From: Piper betle
Taxonomy: Eukaryota; Streptophyta; Magnoliopsida; Piperales; Piperaceae
Reading direction: 5' to 3'
Length of the DNA stretch: 64,000 nt
Assembly: GCA_033002965.1 (NCBI GenBank)
Contig: JAURVB010013535.1
Location: 42,081-106,080, forward strand
Position 1 is the stretch's first letter. Every line of letters begins with the position of its first letter. A program made the translations under genes and the position numbers. Shown piece by piece: positions 38,640 through 50,900 of the stretch. Under the pieces are notes generated by a model that was given only the letters and a program-made list of their open reading frames with translations, was not told the DNA's origin and did not search any database.

Positions 38640-38900
38640 TACTTTTTAGGTAAAACTTCTATTTTTAGGGAAAACTTCTATGTGGATTTCATCAACGAGT
38701 GGTCGGAGGTGCTTTATCACTTCAGTTGATTCTTTGTCTTTCTTTCTGATCAGAGCAGTGATCAGTGTAGCTTGTGCATCCATTTAGTCTTTCAACTCTT
38801 TATAGCCAAGGTCTGATAGTGGCATTACTTGCATAGTTAGCAGTTAGGCTTATAGCTGACTTGCCGACAAAATTTTAAAATTGTAATAAGAAGTGACATT
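38640..38900 (-). pseudogene. Ty3/gypsy gag relic, upstream part
   Basis: The minus strand translates near 38830-38640 as text such as MPLSDLGYKELKD and LIRKKDKESTEVIKHLRPL. This lies upstream of the gag core found at 35424, on the other side of solo LTR 2. It fits one gag split by that insertion, although this end is poorly conserved. Confidence 0.4.
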
Positions 38901-40615
38901 TGACTTGTGGGCATTGTTGGCGGTACCATTAGGATCAACAATCCACTAATTGTAAAGAGTAACAAAAATTGTCCTTTTCGAGTTTCAAGACTTGGATTTT
39001 TTACAATAAATTATTGTACATGATAGATGAAGGAAGCACAAAACTAGATCCTTTTGACGGAGCTTTTGAGATTCGGTAGACACCTCAAAGCCGTAGAGTC
39101 TTTAGGCCTTTAAATCTTCAAATATGGAGTCCTCAAGCGTTGGAGATGGAGCAGGGAGCTAGCATATGAGAAATCCTTCAATCTTCTAAAAAATCCTCAT
39201 AATAATCCCCCTTCTTAAATAATTTCCATCATATTTATAGACTTTTTATATAATAATTGTAGAGATTTTTTCACATTTTCTCCCCAAATATCTCATTTAA
39301 TTGGACTAAGTTTACCTCCTTCAAATCTTTCATACATATCTCAACTATTTTTATCTTGACGGAATAGGCTTGAAGCAACTGGGCTTGGAAGACATCAAGC
39401 TACTAAACGGGCCTAGTTACATTAAAGTAAAACAAAGCCTGTGTAAGAAGTGAGGCCCATTGGACACATAAAGCAACCCTAATGCACATACAATCAATTA
39501 TTAGTTCTTATTCAATTAATTACCAGCAAAAAATAAATGACGTCAATATCATTCAGGCTGGAGTAATACATCCCAACTTTAATTTATGGCAAATCCTAAT
39601 TGGGCAGAGTGCCTCGACACCTTGATCAAAATTGCTACCTATGGAAATCAATGAAAAAAACCAATTAATTTTTGTCCCCATTAGAATATAATAAAACAAA
39701 CTAAATTGAAGCTTTAATATAATTAACCTTACTTGTATTACACAAGCATAGAGTAAGAATTGGGCGTAAGAAAGAATTTAACAAAGAGGAAGAAAATGAA
39801 AGACAAGAGTGGTACGAAGTGTGAAGAGTGTGAGGGTTGGTTTGGAGTTTATATAGGCAAAAGAGATGGGGACAAAGAGACAGCTAATATTATTACAAGG
39901 CTTGAAAGTTTTAAACAAATTGATGAATAAAATTAATCACCTCCACAGGTCAATGAATGCCTTGTAATTTTTATTGGGCAATTACACTTAGGAAAGAAAA
40001 ATATTTAATATTTGTTTTAGTCAATTGGAAATAAATCAAGAAAATTTAATAGTTAACAGCATTTTACCCACAACTCTTGACTATGCTTGCCCAGGATATT
40101 AAAAGAAGTGAATCATTTGATATTTTACTTGTATCTCTAGAATTCGCATGCTAAGAATTCAATCTTTTAATTAGCAATGGAAGTAAATATGTAAAATAAT
40201 TTTTGGGGCACATTCTGATGAATAATATAATAAGTACAAAATCAATCATTTGTAATTAGTAAATAGATTATTAATGTGTACTGTGTCAGATGGTGGTATC
40301 TCAAGATAATTAATTAGTTATAGTTCTGGTTATTATCCTTCATTCATTAGCCTTCTTTGTAGAATATCTGAAATTAGGAAAGTGCCTGCTTCTTCAACAT
40401 TGGGCTTCAAATGGTAATGCTTAGTAAACTAATCAAACAATAATAGTGTCATACGGATGTTGAAAACACCCATGTTTAGTAGCGTTGGTGGTTTTAGACC
40501 CTATGCTCATTAGAATTAGTGATAGCGAGAGAGAGAAAGAATATAGGTTTCACGTCGGCCAGTAAACGTGGAGCAACAATTTTCTATCAAACAAAGAGCC
40601 TTCGCCTAATTCAGC
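38901..40615. other. Unassigned intergenic DNA
   Basis: No gene or RNA gene is recognised. Confidence 0.35.
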
Positions 40616-40623
40616 TACATGTA

Positions 40624-41080
40624 CGGTTAATTAAACTCGATTCGGTCCTGTACTAAAATTAGAAAAAAACTCGATTTGAAGAATTTGACATTAAATGAAT
40701 TGGACTTGAGTTTGTATCTGCTCAGATAGGTTCGATTCGAAATTTAATACTTTATACAAAAAATAAAATTTTTTGACTCATCTTAAATATTTTTATATAA
40801 ATATAATTAAATTATAAAATATTATTATACGATAATAAATTTAAATAATATATATATATAATTAAATTATTTTTTATACATATTTATGTAAAAATTGAGA
40901 TCCTTTACTTATAAATTAAACTTAGTATGAACTATACAAAAAATAATATCAATAAATATAAATCAAGTTAGTTCAAATTAGACTCGACTGGAGTATTTAG
41001 TAACTCGATTTAAACTCAAAATGAAATAAGCTAAGGTTGAATTAAACAGACAGTCGATTCGTGCGATGACCACCCCTACT
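40624..41080. mobile_element. R3-type repeat flanked by an 8-bp direct repeat
   Basis: A 457-bp segment rich in 'actcgatt' words lies between two copies of TACATGTA (40616-40623 and 41081-41088). The right end reads ...gaccacccctact, which on the minus strand begins AGTAGGGGTGG, a hAT-like end. The left end does not form a clear inverted repeat with it, so the boundary is tentative. Confidence 0.35.
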
Positions 41081-41089
41081 TACATGTAT

Positions 41090-44000
41090 TCTTTTTGAGC
41101 TCACGGTTACAGGAGTGCCGACCAGGAAAAATCTTTTTGGCCTGGAGGCCATTCCCTTCCATGTGGACGAATAAAAGATGTTATAGCTGTCATCAAGTTG
41201 AGAGGAAAAGGTAAAATGTCGGTGAAGTTGGCCTCCCGATCGGGCCGATTTTTCTTGGTCGGCCGGTCAACAAATCAAAGCTCTCTTTCTTGCCACTTCA
41301 ACTTCTTTCCACAGAATTTTTTAAGTCGGATAGGAGTACGATGCGCCCGCCTTGGAAGGTCAAGGCCATGGGGCGGCAGAGTTAGAAGAAGCATTGTAAC
41401 AAGATGCACTAAAAAGAGAAAAATTAACGATTGAAGAAGCGGGGAAGGTGTTGGACTCCACAAATGTTGAAGAAGATAACTAGAGCATAACAAACTGATT
41501 CTCTGCGCCTCGTAGATGATTCAACTTGATGTATGTTAAAGATGTGACAAAACGATCAGATTTTTTCACAGAGCAAAGTGATTAATTGAGAATAAAAAAC
41601 AAGTGTGAATGATATCTTGTCCTTACTGTTCATACAAACACAAATTGCTCTTTCAAATTATTTATATGCTATTTTCTTCGAGAAGGTAATGATTCAAAAA
41701 TACCCTGAAAAACTCTAGTCACTATTTAAGTGATATCGGATCATTCTAAACAATCAGCGGTCAACATAACCCCGTCTATGAACGGGCACATTTTATTGAT
41801 AACAAAGAAAATCAAATACCCAGACGAGGCTTGGGTTTTACGGAGGTAATGTGCCTATGCAGTCAAACTTCACATATTTAATAAGCAAAAATAGTTTAGA
41901 CTTGCGTATTTTCTCTTTTATCCAACTGGTGGATGATAACCTTTGCTTGCTTAAGTACATTAAAGGAAGTAGTATTTGTTCAATTCCATTCCAATAAATG
42001 GTTTTAGCCTTTAATTGGTTGTCTTACCTATTAAACATTCATCCTATATTTTAACATTCGCTTAAATTAGAAACCTTCTTGAAAATACATTTAATAATAT
42101 TCTTGATAGATAAGCATAAAATATGATAGATAGATATATATAGGTTATGATTCTATTACTCCTCATGTAACAATTAAGAAGACAACCATGTGAGAGGTTG
42201 TGAACGTAAACTTTCGTTAGCACATATAAAAATTATCCAAAATCCTTTTTTTTGTCAAAAAAAGGAATTAAAATTTCAAAAATCACTTGCTCGTGGGAGA
42301 ATCATACATAAATAGATCCCAAAAAGGAGGAAAAGATTATTTTTTATTAAAATACCCTCACTTAAGCAAGGTTGGTTTAAACAATACTTTTTTCTTCCAA
42401 AATAGGGACGGTCGAGTTAAACCTGACTCCAATGGCAAAAACCAGTTAGTCGCGGGAGGCCGCCCAAGCTTGTCACCTGCAGCCATGGGGTGCTAGAATA
42501 GGTTGCCCTGGGGTGTCATGTCTAGCCGCCTAGGTCACAATTGGCAGGGGTGGGTAGTTCTGGTCCCTGGCCAGAACAAACCTCTACCGACGTGACAATG
42601 GATGTGGTATTTTTGAAAAATATGTTTTTATTAATGAAGATTAATTTAAGTGGGACAATTTTTTATTTAGAAATGGTTGAATCGAAAAGCAATTTAGAGG
42701 ATAGTTTTGTTATTATAAAAAATAGTCGTCTTTTTTGTTAATTATGCCTTGATTTTTCCCATCCCTCTGATTGGTTTATAAGATGTAAAATAGATGAAAT
42801 TTTCTTAATTATAATTTATAAAGAGTTAGCTATCATGTGAGATGTATATTCACTTTGTAAATACTTTTCTTTTTTTACTTAGGTTCTTTATGAAAGTTTG
42901 GGGAGATGAAATTCGTGAGGGGACTATTTGGTGTGAACTTTATTTACTTTTTATTATAAAATACTCTAAAAAAATGAACAACTTTTTAGTGAAATCCTAT
43001 TGCTTTTGTCATAGATTTTCAATTTCTTCCCTGTTAACAAAATAGATATAAATAATATATTCCCCCTTTTTTTGGTAAAAAGTTCCTTAACTATCGTAGT
43101 AAAATAGCCGTCAATTTTACCAAAGTGTAAAACAATTAGATAATTGAAACTCTCAAATCATAGATGGATATGATAATGTCTTCTGAGGGTTTGAAATGAA
43201 GGAGTTGATCATCTATTATACTCGTACTTCCACGAGCTTCATATTTTATCTCGCGCTAAAGACCATCTTGAATATTAAACAGAAGTAAGAAATGTCAGAA
43301 ACATAGAGCACAAGCAGACTCCAATGCATCCCATAATAAGAAAATTTTATTTGAATTTTAATTTTCAGGGAGTCACTGATTTCACTTTACCCACAACATG
43401 GCAAGGTGAGATACTAGTGAGAAAAAAGACATAAGAAAATAAAATCCCTTTTTTTAAGAAAAAAATCAAGCAATCAGAAAGTAGCAATTATAAGATAATT
43501 TATAAGTTGTTATGGTTATTTTTAGTAGAATATAATAATCTTACATCAAGTGAAAATACAAGTCTTAGTTTTATATTTGACTACAAGGATTTTATTGAAT
43601 TTACTGCAAATTAAATTTGGCTAATAATATTTTCTATATAGACGTTGTACATAACTTCTAGAGATTGGAGTAATTATTTAATAAAAAATAATCAAATAAA
43701 GCATAACCTTGGCTACCTTTCAGTCCTTAAATATTATAAAAAATTTGCCTAAGAATCATCATTGATCATTAAAATTTTAATCTTAACTTGATCATTTTCT
43801 GGTTCATTTTATAGACCGTAGTACATTAGGATTTTTAAGACCTTATAAGAAAAATATATTTAACAAACTATTTTTAAATTATGAATAACATATCATCCTT
43901 TCAATATTACTTTTAAAAATATATATATCTTTGATTTTTTTGGAGCCAATAACTCTTTGATTTAGTTTTGAGAGAAAAAAATTAAAAGAGACGAGGTGGG

Positions 44001-44224
44001 CCTCACGTTGCACAGCCGCTCATGCAAAACAATCCATGGTCGGTCAATAGGGCGCGCCCTTTCGGCGGCCGTTCGCCCAACCCACTCACTTATTTACATT
44101 TTTTATTTTTTTATTTTAATTTTAATCCCTCAAATATTTCCTCTTTTTTTTATAAATATTTACCCCTTCTATGAGCACAATTACATATATTATAGAATAT
44201 TTATATATATATATTTATTTATTC
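41090..44224. other. Unassigned intergenic DNA upstream of RHD3
   Basis: Short open frames (for example 41198-41434) show no domain. A small GC-rich patch at 42400-42600 and AT-rich text elsewhere are unassigned. Confidence 0.35.
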
Positions 44225-44376
44225 CAAAGTTATATTATTATTAATTTATATTTTTTTCAAAGCTACATTATTATTTATTTATTTATTTTCCAAAGCTCTG
44301 TTATTATTATTAATTTATTTTTTTCAAAACTACATTATTATTTATTTATTTTTTTGCAAAGGTGTATTATTATTTA
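44225..44376 (+). repeat. Minisatellite, about 5 x 33 bp, just upstream of the RHD3 leader
   Basis: Copies start 'caaagttatatt', 'caaagctacatt', 'caaagctctgtt', 'caaaactacatt' and 'caaaggtgtatt', each followed by 'attatta/tttattt' and a T run. Confidence 0.8.
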
Positions 44377-44399
44377 ATATCATTATTATACGGAGGGGC

Positions 44400-45511
44400 G
44401 AAATGATGACATCATAGACTTGAATACAATCCCCAGAAGAAGGAAGGCATCGCCGCCCCCCACTCCACACCTTTGCAAAAGGCCATCTAAAGATCGCCGC
44501 CGCACTCCGCCGCCGCACCCCACCCGCCCACGATCGGCCGCCGCACTCCCACCCCCGCCCACGATCGGCCGCCCGAGCATCTCGATCGATTCCCTCAACT
44601 CGGGTGCGTCTCCGCGCTCTCTCTCTCTCTCTCTCTCTTTCTCTGTTGGTTGTTGCAGCAGATCGATCTGTTCTGTTGTCTGCGTATTTGATTGTTTGGG
44701 ACTGTTGAGCGCTCGTTCAAGGTGATCTCGCGTCTTGCCTTTATTTCTATGTTGTGAACTTCTAAATAAATAAATATGGCTTCTGTGGTTCTTTTCTTTC
44801 TTTAAAAAAGTTTGAATCGGAGTATTGGTCTGCGATGCTAGGTTTTTTTGTGTTGCTTTTTGCATCTGATTCAAGTATTGAATTGTGAACTGGGAGGGGG
44901 GCAGTAGTTTTTCTGCTGTATGCCATACTAATGGTTCAATGAATGAATTAATACACTTGTTTGGAGCAAATGTGCTTGAGAATTGAAGTTGATTCAACCT
45001 GGTGGGTTGTTCATTAGGTAAATAGTTTTGGGAGTTTAGGCACCTGCTTGAACTTCTTGGATTGCAAGTGTTATGGTTGATGAGCATTGGTAACTTGTTT
45101 TGGTGGGAGTTTTATGTGTAAGTCTGTCTATGAGGTAGTGACGGCTACATGTGAAATGAGTTCAGAAGAATTGATATGATGGTTTTGTGAAACCAGTGAG
45201 CTGTACATTTTCACTAATTCTTCTTTTCTTTTTGGCTTGTTTAAGATTAGATACCAGTTTATATCTGAAGTAAGTTTTTAAATCTTTTAATTTGATTGCA
45301 ATTGTGTTAGTCTCCTTCACTTCTGTATGGACTTATGGCTGTCTAGCTCTCGTTGGCGGGCGCTGGGAAACTTTCTCATTTATCGGATAGTAGTTCCATT
45401 GTCGCCATGTTTTTGATGTTCTCTTTTAGTTATTATTTCTTGCAAGAAGAGCATTATGATCATGAGCGTGGATCATTGAGTTTATGGGCTTTTATTTTCC
45501 TCTTCTTGTAG
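44400..45511 (+). promoter_or_regulatory. Probable 5' leader exon and leader intron of the RHD3-like gene
   Basis: A GC-rich stretch (44450-44600) holds a duplicated 'cccacgatcggccgcc' and a CT tract (44617-44641), typical of a plant 5' UTR. A plausible donor follows near 44721 ('ttcaag|gtgatct'). The acceptor 'ttcttgtag' ends at 45511, three bases before the ATG. The transcription start is inferred, not seen. Confidence 0.5.
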
Positions 45512-45513
45512 AA

Positions 45514-47957
45514 ATGGCTGATGAATGTTCTTCCATCCAACTGATTGACGGGGATGGTGTATTCAATGCTTCTGGTATGGAAAAATTTGTGAAGACAATT
45601 AGGCTGGGAGAATGCGGGCTTTCATATGCTGTTGTGTCCATTATGGGCCCACAAAGTAGTGGTATGAGCAATTCCTAAATTTTTGCTGCCTTTTTGTCAT
45701 GAAAATTGCTTTACGTATGGCTGTAGACTTGTAGTTTCCTTACTATTTCCAATGAAGTTTTTGATTCGTGTCTCTTTCTGTTTAATGCTTTATAGGTAAA
45801 AGCACACTCTTGAATCATTTATTTCAGACTAACTTCAGAGAAATGGATGCTTTTAGGGGGAGGCAAGTAACTCGTTTTCCATATACAAGCACTTTTTATG
45901 GTATCCCTTCCTGAGATTAGAGAATGACTCAGTGCACTGTCCTCTACAGATCCCAAACTACTAAAGGGATATGGTTGGCAAAATGTATTGACATTGAACC
46001 ATGCACAATTGTGATGGATTTGGAGGGTACTGATGGAAGAGAAAGAGGGGAGGTACCTTTTGTGGAAACTCATGTTTACAATCTACTTTTAGTGTGTAGT
46101 ACTGTGAGGATGGGAAAAGAAGATATGAACCTAGGAAACTTTTTCATCCTCCTTTAAAGAGGTTCCTTTCACGGTTACGAGAAATTGAGAGATTTGAACC
46201 AACCAAGAACTCTTTTCATGATCTCTGAATGTCAACATCTCAATTGTGGCCTCCCAAGAGCAATTGTATGATTTGTTACCATGAATTTAAGTTCATGCAA
46301 CTACCCTTGGTTAGCTTTTTTGAATGTTGCTTAACTAATTTTGACTGAAGGTGCGCTGTGGGTTATGAACTAAAACATGTTGCAAAATTCTTGTCACTCA
46401 TTGTTGGATATGCACTTTTGTTCTGACATCTGATGACCAAATTTGTCAAGATCTTAGTATTTAGGTTTTAAACAAAAAGGGTAGTGTATGATAAAATTTT
46501 TGATGAGTGTGCCACACAAAGCTTGCTCTTCTATTATTGTCAGGGACTCAGGATATATCCATTAAAAAAATGTAAAGTTGCCATGGCCCCCTTGATAAGT
46601 GACATTAAACTTATTGTTAATGATTCCAGTTTTGGAATCGATGGATAAGCAGGATAACTATGATGCTTTAGCATTTTTTTACCATTTTCATTTCAGGATG
46701 ACACAGCTTTCGAGAAGCAGAGTGCTCTTTTTGCCCTTGCCGTATCTGACATAGTTCTTATAAACATGTAAGTTTAAGATTAAAGAGAAAACTTGAATGT
46801 TGCAGTGCTGGTGTTTTTGGTGTTTATTTACTTCTAATTATAAAGGTGGTGTCATGATATTGGACGCGAGCAGGCAGCAAATAAGCCTCTTCTCAAGACA
46901 GTATTCCAGGTTACATGTCAACTTTCATGCTATTTTAACTAGTTAGTTCAGGCATCAGTTATATATTATCATACCACTGTGACAGGTAATGATGCGTTTA
47001 TTTAGCCCGCGAAAGACTACTTTACTTTTTGTTATACGTGACAAAACAAGGGTATGTGTTTGTTTTGGTCTGTATTTTATGTCCTGGTGATAACGATCTT
47101 TGTCTCTGCTTATTGGAAGTTTGTTAAATAATTGTTTGGTACAGACCCCTTTGGAAGCTTTGGAACCTGTTTTGAGGGAAGATATTCAGAAGGTATTAAA
47201 TTGAGAATTTTTTGGAAGCTTATATTCTTGATATGAGTCATTGCTATGTTATAAATAATTGCAAATGCTATGTGTCTTTACTGATTCTTCTTTTTTCTGT
47301 GTTTAATCCAGATATGGGACACTGTACGGAAGCCAGAAGCCCATAAGGACACCCCACTCAGCGATTTTTTTAATGTGATCTTTTGATTCTACTTAAGAAA
47401 TATGTTATGTCCTTTATAGATAAGCTATACTTCAATGACTTATTTGTCCTCTTAGATTGTAGGTTGAAGTTGTGGCTCTTTCAAGTTATGAAGAAAAGGA
47501 AGAACAATTCAAAGAGCAGGTCCTCCCTGGTTTTTCATTAATTAATATAGAAGAATCAATTTGGGTGTCATGTTTAACATTTCTTTTCTTTTCTTATTTT
47601 AAACAAAGGTTGCTAGTCTTAGGCAGAGATTCTATCACTCTATTGCACCTGGAGGCCTTGCGGGAGACAGAAGAGGAGTTGTACCTGCTTCTGGCTTTTC
47701 CTTCAGTGCTCAACAAATATGGAAAGTTATTAAGGAAAACAAAGACCTTGATCTTCCTGCTCACAAGGTATTGTTTATTGTAAGGAAAATACTGAGCAAG
47801 ATCCAAGTAGTAATGCATTTGCTGGTGGAGCTGTGATCTTTATATTTTGTATTTTAGGTTATGGTTGCTACAGTGCGTTGTGAGGAAATTGCAAATGAGA
47901 AACTTAATAATTTAACAATTAACACGGTAAATCTGCACTTCTATTTCATTTTTTGTT

Positions 47958-47996
<39 letters not shown>

Positions 47997-50900
47997 GCAG
48001 TAACATGCTTGATTGTTTGCCGTATTTCAGGATTGGCTTAAACTGGAAAATGCTGCGCAATCTGGTTTGGTCCGTGGATTTGGGAAAAAGCTCAACTTAA
48101 TATTGTGCCAGTGCTTATCTGAGTAAGTAGTGTCATATCAAGTATGCCTGTAATCTGCATCTTAATTTTGGCACTTTCGGTATGAATAACCATGGAAGAA
48201 AGTATGTCTTTTGAGCGCAAAATGGTAGATTTTGAATGCAACTATAAATGCTGCATATATTCTCCGTCTTCATAGAGGAAACTGTAGAGAGTTCCAGAGT
48301 ACGGAATCTTCGTAGCAAATTCCAAGTATTCATTTTCATATTTATATAACACACTTAATACAAAATTTTTAAGTTCTTCACCTTTTAAAAATTTCAAAAC
48401 TATTCACAAATATGTGATAAATTTACCATCAACCTCAAAATCCACAGGTTCTACTTACATTTCCTTCTAACGGCCTGGCTGCTTCTTAGGATATCAAGCT
48501 TACCTTTTGAGACTTCACAACTGTGACCAAAAGGGAGGGATAAGAAAGACAATCCCTCCTTCTATTCTTGGCTTCTAGCCTTAGTTGACGTTCACATTAA
48601 AAAAATGTGGGAAAAGAAGGGAGGATGAGAACATCCACATCAGACCTAGTTCTACATAGAGGGAGCAGTGTGGGAGGGTAGTGATGCAGGGCAATGTTTG
48701 ATTTAAGCAATGAATATTCATAGCTCTATTTATACAAAGAAGTCTACTACTAGTTTGATAAGATTTTTCCTTTGCCTTCTCTAATTTTATTATCGTGTAG
48801 ATTTTGTCCTAGGAGTATATAATTGGTGATAAATGATCTAATCTATAGATATATTTTTTTTAATGAATGAATAAATACTCATACTTTGTCTATGCTATGT
48901 TTTCTTTAAAAAAAATGCCTGGTTCTTTAATTTTATTTAAGATCTTCGTTTGGAGTGATCCATATTCTTGGAGGGATTTCTCCATAGCAGAGCCTCCCAT
49001 GTCATGCCATTTGCAAACAATCACCGGTCTTTTTTGTAGTTCTTTTAAATAAAAATTGGAGAATTGTTTTTTTTAAAAAGGCAATCCACCTCACTCACTC
49101 AACACACACACACACAACACCAACCTTTACCCAACTCGTTCCCATAAGGCATTTAACCCTCACCACACACCCAACCCAGAAATCTTATACACACTGCTCC
49201 ATGAACCAAGATCTGCAATCGGAGACTTTTGATTAAAAAAAAGGTTTTTCATTTTCAACAAGAGACTTTTGATACCAATCCTTGATTGAAAATGACAAAC
49301 CTTTTTGAGGAGTGGGGGGTGGGGGGTGGATTTGACATATGTAATTGTTGTTAACAAACGGTATTGGGTAGATTTGTTTTATGCAAAGTATGGGGAATTG
49401 GGCAAGAAAGAATGAATTTTATCCTTAATTTGTGCTGAATAGTTATAGTTTTGGTCATTGGTGTTTTTGGACTGAAAATTTAGAAAAAATTAAATTTTAA
49501 TTTTTAAAAACTTTACATATAAAATTTTTTTCGCAGTTTGGAAAAGCAATTTTTCAATTTTGTTTGATCACTGCATGTCTCTTGTAGGTATGATTTGGAA
49601 GCTATCTATTTTGATGAGGGTGTGCGAACTTCAAAAAGAAAGCAGTTGGAATCAAGATTGTTGCATGTAATGAGAATCTTTACTCCTATCATCTCTCTTA
49701 ATTTTATGTTTAAAGAAATGTTTTGATTGCACAATAGGTTTGGTTGATTTAAAATGATGGTGTAGGGACAGACTAATTATTATTATTAATATTATTTTTT
49801 ATTTGTTATTTTTCTTTTTTTGCTTTGATTAGCTTTTGGGTCATATCAGGGAGGGGTATTAGTAATGGGGTAGGGCAGACTGTCAATGGATGGCAGTGGT
49901 TAATGTTGAGTAAAAAGACTTTAGTGGAGCACTTTAAGTTGCCAAGCAGGATGTGAGCGTCTCAGTCTCAGGTTTTTAATCTTGTAGGATATTAATGGCG
50001 GGCAGATTATCTTAAATGGACTACAAAATGCCTCGTATTGTCTGGACATAGAATCTGCTGTCATCATATTATCTGATATTTCTTGTTATGATAGGGACAA
50101 AACAATTATGGTGTGGTACTGATTAGAAAAGTTTCAGGTTGTTCATCCTGCCTATCAAAGTCAGTTGAATTACTTACGAGCTACAACTCTGGATTCCTTC
50201 AAGGCTGAATTTGACAAGGCTCTTCACAGAAGTGAAGCATTTGCTGCTGCTGCTCATGGGTGCAGTCAGGCTTCATTATCAGAATTTGATGAAGGGTGCT
50301 CTGGTAACGTATTTAAAAAATCATTTCATCTGATATGGGGAATATACTGAATTTGGACTACCACATGTAGTATTTAGTATGTTATATAATTTACACTTTT
50401 TATTCTGCAGATGCCACAATAGATCTTGCAAGCTGGGATTCTTCAAAAACTAGGGAGAAGGTTCAACGTGATATAAGTGCACATGTTGCTTATGTTCGTG
50501 ACACTAAGCTGTCTGAGCTCAAAGCATTCTATGAGGTGCGTACTGATTTTGTAAATTTTGCAGTTAAGTGATTGTCACCGTTGTCAAATGTCAAGTAGTC
50601 AATTTTTAAAATAGCACCTCAAACTTATGGTTGAATTGGTTAGTGTGTTTTTAGAACATAGTTGCGTCTTTAATTCTTGGGGGCAACCTAGTTACATTTT
50701 CCTTTTTTCTTTTAAATTTTTTGATGGCAATGATAGGGTATGATGCCTGCATAAGGAGAGTGCAACTGCCACTAATATAAATAATGATTTCATTTGTTCC
50801 TAAAATTTAATACTTGTTAAGAAAAAACTCCAATGTTCGTGCATTGCCGATCCCAAGCCTAGATGGAGGATTGGTGAAAAGGCACCCATCAGACAAAACT

